Both the position numbers and the translations under genes were made by a program. From Rikenellaceae bacterium UBA1749 (GTDB lineage Bacteria > Bacteroidota > Bacteroidia > Bacteroidales > Rikenellaceae), in NCBI GenBank assembly GCA_002315675.1, contig DCHP01000011.1, positions 1 through 19,071 on the forward strand: a DNA stretch of 19,071 nucleotides, written 5' to 3'. Below the pieces are notes generated by a model, which saw nothing but the letters and a program-made list of their open reading frames with translations, did not search any database and had not been told where the DNA came from. This document shows positions 15,547 to 19,071 of the stretch, piece by piece. Numbering within the stretch: position 1 is the stretch's first letter; each line of letters starts with the position of its first letter.

Positions 15547-18500
15547 TTACTTTGATATAACAATCAGCCATCCTTCTTTAGATTTGACAGGAATAGTTTC
15601 ACCATTTTTAAATATGGTCTTATTCTGGAAATTCTGTATTTCAGGAGCTTCTATTCTTGCATCAGATTTATTGATTCCAAGTTTGTTCCAGTCTATTTTC
15701 AATTTGATTCTCTTATCATAATTACCGAAGTTACCGATTGAAATCAGAACTTTATCTTTCCTTATATATGTTGTCGCTTTGACTTCAGGATCGTTCGTCT
15801 TTACAGCACATTCCGGATCCCAGTATCCGACCATTTTTGAATCGCTTATCCCGAATTGATCCCAGAACTTCCATACAGGTACAGGGGAGTTTATATTGGA
15901 ACTCCAGGAAAAGCGTTTGGTTGTTCCATATACCATCCCAAGAAATCTGTTTCCACCATCCTGTAACATCTCAGCCATTTCGCCAAATGGTATGCCCGAA
16001 AAGGTTACAAACCACTCATCTTCACTCATTTGATTATATCTGAATGATTCTCCGAACCATAACCTGTTGATGTATGGAATAAACTCAAGATACTGATTTG
16101 CCGGACCTATAGAATATCCTGTATTTGAATGCAAATCAATAAGTGAACCTTCATGATAAAGATCCAGAATCTTGCGTATTCTCTTGACAGTTGTACGGTC
16201 AAATGAAACATCATCCATATAAATACCATCTATATCATAATTCTGGATAATCCATTTCAATCCTTCAAGCCAATAATTGATAAAACGTGAATTTGGGGTC
16301 AGCACTAGTGCGGCGTCAGGCTCAAACCCCTTCAGGTCCTCATTTGAAGTATACCATGCAGGTTTATAGTCATCAATAAGATGTTCACATTCCCATGGAA
16401 GGCCATACCCTACCCCTTCGGTGAATATTTCATGATTGAGACTCTTAAATGCATATATTTCCTCGCAAAGAGTTGATAATTCCCGAATTGTATAATATAA
16501 TTTTACTTTTCTGTTGTTCTTATGCTGGTATCTGATAAAATCAATCAGAGAATCTCTTATGACAAATGGGTAGTTTATATACGGATTGAGTCTACCTGCG
16601 TGATGGATATTCATAATATTGCACCCATCTTCTGCAGCTTTGTCATAATCATTTGGATTACCATGGAAATACTTTTCCTTGAAATGCTTTGATGAATTCA
16701 AAGCCTTTACCGGAGTAATTAGTAGATTGTATTCAAAGATTTTGGGTTCTAATGCAATGATATTTTTCCCTGTTGATGCTATAACAGTACATTCCTTATC
16801 CTTTTTACCTTTGATATCTAACTTTCCTAACCCATTATTACTCCAAATAGGTGTCGGAGCTGGTTTATAGTCGTTTAGTAATGGTCCGTGGTATGTTCCA
16901 CCCCTGTATTCCGTCTGTAATCCTGCAAATGCTCCACCTATCCAGTAACTATCATATGGCCCTGTCCAGTCCCATGTGTAGTTTGCAGGTCTATATCCAC
17001 CTTTTGTTCCGCAACCCATAAAATACTCTGAAGAGGCAGGACAATAGTCTGTTACCAGCTTGATATCCCTGACATAAATATTCTCAACGGATGAAACTGA
17101 TATCTCATAATGCATATGGCCATCGAATTCAATGTTGCCACTTAGGGTAAACCTTATTCCATTTTGATCTGATGAGGATTTCCAACTGATCAGCCCTTTT
17201 GCTTCCTTGTTGAATTTAACATTATCCGCATCAAATTCTACATCACCTTTGTCTGTTGTAATAATAAATGCCTGTGGCTTGGCCAGGATTTCAATGTTGT
17301 TTGTCCTGATGGAACTAACCATACCATTTTGTCCGATAGTCACTGTTTTTCCTGTAACATTTATAATATTTCCACTGATTTCTACTTCATCATAGGGTGC
17401 AACCGGTTCATCGTCCAGACATATTGTTGAGTTCAGCCATCTAAGTCTTCCGTGTCTCCATTGTTCAGAATCTCCTTTATCGTCAATTGTCTCGGGAGAT
17501 ACTTTGATGCGTAGTTCTATTTCCTTTGACTCTACACTATCAGCACTCACTATTGCCGTGCCGTGATATGTTCCTGGTATAGCTTTTGGTGGTATCTGAA
17601 CTCCGCACCATAATGCCTGAATATTTGATTCAGGTACATTTATTGTAAATTCAAGGCGTTTGCCATCCCAGTTTGTGCCCTCTTGATTAAAACAAGTAAT
17701 TTCAGAGGATGGAATGATATCGTCTCCATTTTTCAAATCTGAAAAATGAACTTTCACATTGTCAATATTCTTTGATGAAGCCCAGATTCCCAATTGCCAT
17801 ACATAGTATTCATTTCTAAGTGCCCTACCCTTGAAGACTTGCTCTGGAACTTTATTCCATCTAACAGGTAAATTGTATTTCAACTGAATGGGAAATGCTC
17901 TGTCTTCTGGGAATACAACCATTTCACTGTTGCATTCTTTTTTTAATTTCTCTTCTTCTGCTGCTGTAGCAATAAGTCCCATAGGACTCCAGAAGTCGAA
18001 CTTGGATCTACTCTCGAAATATTCAACTATTCCTTCTGGAAGATTATTGACAGATCCTGTCGTTTCCTTTTCCCATTCTTTGTCTGTTTGATACTCTGGT
18101 TTCAGATAATCATTCCATGGATTGCCATATCTTGCATCGTCGTAGCCATGACGGAAATTGAAAGGCAGATAATAGATATAGTACTTTTTGATTCCTTCAA
18201 CAGGTCTGAAGATTATCCGACCTTTTTCATTTGTCAATTCTGTGACTATGACATTCTTGATTTCGTTGTCATTCTCATCTGTTACAATAACTTTCTTTGT
18301 ATCAACTCTTAGATCAGGACGCCGCCATGGAAGATTCACCATAATTGCTTTAACTTTATCATCCTTGATTGAAACCAGTGCCCTGTGGTTTCCTCTCTTG
18401 TCTGAATTCCATACAGAATCTGCTACTTTGAATTCTATTCCATCAGGGGCAAAACTTTGATATCTACTGGTCCCGTCTGGAAAATACTCTTTATTGCAAG

Positions 18501-18564
18501 CAAAACATAAACATAAAACAAAGACAACAAACGGATAAAAATTCCTTAAGTCTCTCATGTGCAA
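15547..18564 (-). CDS. Putative lipoprotein glycoside hydrolase (DUF6067-like, large multidomain)
   Basis: The 1005-residue protein begins with a lipoprotein-like signal (FVVFVLCLCFAC, acceptor Cys23), pointing to outer-membrane attachment. An alternative start is Met3. Residues about 30-360 are beta-rich, including WRRPDLRVDTKKV and WCGVQIPPKAIPGTYHGTAIV, a phrase typical of GH123-N/DUF6067-type proteins. The middle (about 370-600) is a beta domain with EYFMGCGTKGGYRP. From about 620 follows a TIM-barrel-like half with NIHHAGRLNPYINYPF, KLYYTIRELS, YDIDGIYMDDVSFDR and SLIDLHSNTGY. Asp779 and Asp784/785 in the YDIDGIYMDD stretch are reasonable catalytic candidates, by analogy with other barrels having acids at strand ends. 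I infer a glycosidase of unassigned specificity acting on the same plant glycan as the GH10/GH127 neighbours. The catalytic assignment is tentative. Confidence 0.5.
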   Translation of the reverse strand: MHMRDLRNFYPFVVFVLCLCFACNKEYFPDGTSRYQSFAPDGIEFKVADSVWNSDKRGNHRALVSIKDDKVKAIMVNLPWRRPDLRVDTKKVIVTDENDNEIKNVIVTELTNEKGRIIFRPVEGIKKYYIYYLPFNFRHGYDDARYGNPWNDYLKPEYQTDKEWEKETTGSVNNLPEGIVEYFESRSKFDFWSPMGLIATAAEEEKLKKECNSEMVVFPEDRAFPIQLKYNLPVRWNKVPEQVFKGRALRNEYYVWQLGIWASSKNIDNVKVHFSDLKNGDDIIPSSEITCFNQEGTNWDGKRLEFTINVPESNIQALWCGVQIPPKAIPGTYHGTAIVSADSVESKEIELRIKVSPETIDDKGDSEQWRHGRLRWLNSTICLDDEPVAPYDEVEISGNIINVTGKTVTIGQNGMVSSIRTNNIEILAKPQAFIITTDKGDVEFDADNVKFNKEAKGLISWKSSSDQNGIRFTLSGNIEFDGHMHYEISVSSVENIYVRDIKLVTDYCPASSEYFMGCGTKGGYRPANYTWDWTGPYDSYWIGGAFAGLQTEYRGGTYHGPLLNDYKPAPTPIWSNNGLGKLDIKGKKDKECTVIASTGKNIIALEPKIFEYNLLITPVKALNSSKHFKEKYFHGNPNDYDKAAEDGCNIMNIHHAGRLNPYINYPFVIRDSLIDFIRYQHKNNRKVKLYYTIRELSTLCEEIYAFKSLNHEIFTEGVGYGLPWECEHLIDDYKPAWYTSNEDLKGFEPDAALVLTPNSRFINYWLEGLKWIIQNYDIDGIYMDDVSFDRTTVKRIRKILDLYHEGSLIDLHSNTGYSIGPANQYLEFIPYINRLWFGESFRYNQMSEDEWFVTFSGIPFGEMAEMLQDGGNRFLGMVYGTTKRFSWSSNINSPVPVWKFWDQFGISDSKMVGYWDPECAVKTNDPEVKATTYIRKDKVLISIGNFGNYDKRIKLKIDWNKLGINKSDARIEAPEIQNFQNKTIFKNGETIPVKSKEGWLIVISK

Positions 18565-18730
18565 TCAAATATAAATTTAAGTTAAACAAATGATGCAGGT
18601 TGGCGTTTTAGATTGAATAAAATCCTACTTAAAGGCCAAAATAACCGAACATAGGTCATGAAAACTGCAAAGCAAAAATAATAAATGAGATATTATCTAC
18701 ATATTGATTTTAAACTTTTTTCATAGAAAT

Positions 18731-18821
18731 GAGCACACTTGAAAAAGTCCAAATATTGCCCCCCAATTTCCGAGACCTGTAATAGTGGGAAAATGATAAA
18801 AATACTTTTTCAAGTAGACTC
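18731..18821 (+). mobile_element. MITE-like element copy 5 (91 bp)
   Basis: The left end GAGCACACTTGAAAAAGT and the reverse complement of the right end, GAGTCTACTTGAAAAAGT, match at 15 of 18 positions, the best-preserved pair in the window. Perfect 6-bp direct repeats AGAAAT lie at 18725-18730 and 18822-18827. It is 6 bp shorter than copies 1-3, lacking the GAGAAATG part after ATTG. It sits between the end of the GH127-like gene and the start of the 1005-residue gene, reversed relative to both. Confidence 0.5.
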
Positions 18822-18827
18822 AGAAAT

Positions 18828-18858
18828 AGAAAAGACAGCCGGAATTGCTCCAGCCGTC
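18828..18858 (-). terminator. Intrinsic terminator of the GH127-like gene
   Basis: Arms 18834-18843 and 18849-18858 form a 10-bp stem (two G-U pairs on the RNA) with a 5-base loop, followed on the minus strand by TTTTCTATTT. It lies 77 bp after the stop codon at 18935. MITE copy 5 begins directly beyond it. Confidence 0.5.
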
Positions 18859-18934
18859 CCTCATAAATACATATTCTGTCTATACTATTAATAAATTTTT
18901 CTCAAAACATACCTCGTATTAACTTTTGAGCATA

Positions 18935-19071
18935 CTATTCTGCATAGTCGACCCATACTTTCATAGCTGAAGGCTCACGGTTATCCCATGCGTAGTATGG
19001 GATGAATTTGTATGTTGTTCCTTCAGGGTTTCTTGCTAATATGTTTACGGTTCCTTCAGGGAATCCACTAA
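18935..19071 (-). CDS. GH127/GH146-type (DUF1680) beta-L-arabinofuranosidase, C-terminal end
   Basis: The last 45 codons of a minus-strand gene that continues beyond the right edge. The peptide reads GTVNILARNPEGTTYKFIPYYAWDNREPSAMKVWVDYAE and stop. The block IPYYAWDNREPSAMKVWV matches the characteristic end of DUF1680 proteins (IPYYAWANRGPGEMxVWL), the fold of GH127 and GH146 beta-L-arabinofuranosidases. These release arabinofuranose from plant glycans, which suits a xylanase neighbour. The catalytic cysteine and glutamate lie outside the window, so activity cannot be assessed and the family call rests on a short stretch. Confidence 0.5.
   Translation of the reverse strand, partial: SGFPEGTVNILARNPEGTTYKFIPYYAWDNREPSAMKVWVDYAE

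Noticed and set aside
18558..18573. TATATTTG (minus strand) as promoter of the 1005-residue gene
   Set aside because: It lies 2 bases from the start codon, so transcription would begin at or after the ATG, and there is no -33 element at the right distance.
671..18821. The five repeats as a riboswitch, operator family or CRISPR-like array
   Set aside because: Each is bounded by its own 6-bp direct repeat and has inverted ends, which fits insertion. They are kilobases apart, in both directions, with no regular spacers.

Overview
The window looks like a gut- or rumen-type Bacteroidales chromosome (Prevotella/Segatella or Bacteroides-like). The evidence is AT-rich DNA, several Bacteroidetes-type promoters (-7 TAnnTTTG), weak or absent Shine-Dalgarno sites, a Bacteroidales-type MobC coupling protein at the left edge, and a dense set of exported carbohydrate-active enzymes. 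The genus is inferred, not proven.

Layout. At 1-588 (minus) is the N-terminal third of a MobC/TraG-type conjugative coupling protein that runs off the left edge. At 908-7079 is a hemicellulose-type glycosidase block: an exported GH2 enzyme (plus), a GH10 endo-xylanase (minus) and a second GH2 enzyme (minus) broken by a one-base frameshift in a 7-base homopolymer. At 7777-13963 (plus) is a four-gene run of a different character: a rifampicin-phosphotransferase-like dikinase, a leaderless SGNH/sialate-O-acetylesterase-family protein, a two-helix membrane protein ending in an FtsK-gamma-like winged helix but lacking the ATPase, and a class I SAM methyltransferase. At 14172-15458 (minus) is a UPF0597/L-cysteine desulfidase family enzyme. 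At 15547-18564 (minus) is a 1005-residue putative lipoprotein glycosidase of a poorly characterised type. At 18935-19071 (minus) is the C-terminal end of a GH127/146-type (DUF1680) beta-L-arabinofuranosidase.

Functional reading. The GH10, GH2, DUF6067-like and GH127-like enzymes fit breakdown of an arabinoxylan or similar plant polysaccharide. No SusC/SusD pair or hybrid two-component regulator is inside the window. The 7.8-14 kb genes are not obviously part of that pathway. They look like a small cytoplasmic/membrane module whose substrate cannot be read from sequence.

The strongest unexpected signal is non-coding: five copies of a 91-97 bp element with inverted ends (core ACTTGAAAAAGT), at 671-767, 4496-4592, 7146-7242, 7451-7546 and 18731-18821. 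Each is bracketed by a 6-bp direct repeat (three perfect pairs, two with one mismatch). This is the signature of a miniature inverted-repeat transposable element (MITE). All five lie between genes, four of them directly upstream of exported-enzyme genes, one only 21 bp ahead of the xylanase start codon. No transposase able to move it is visible here.
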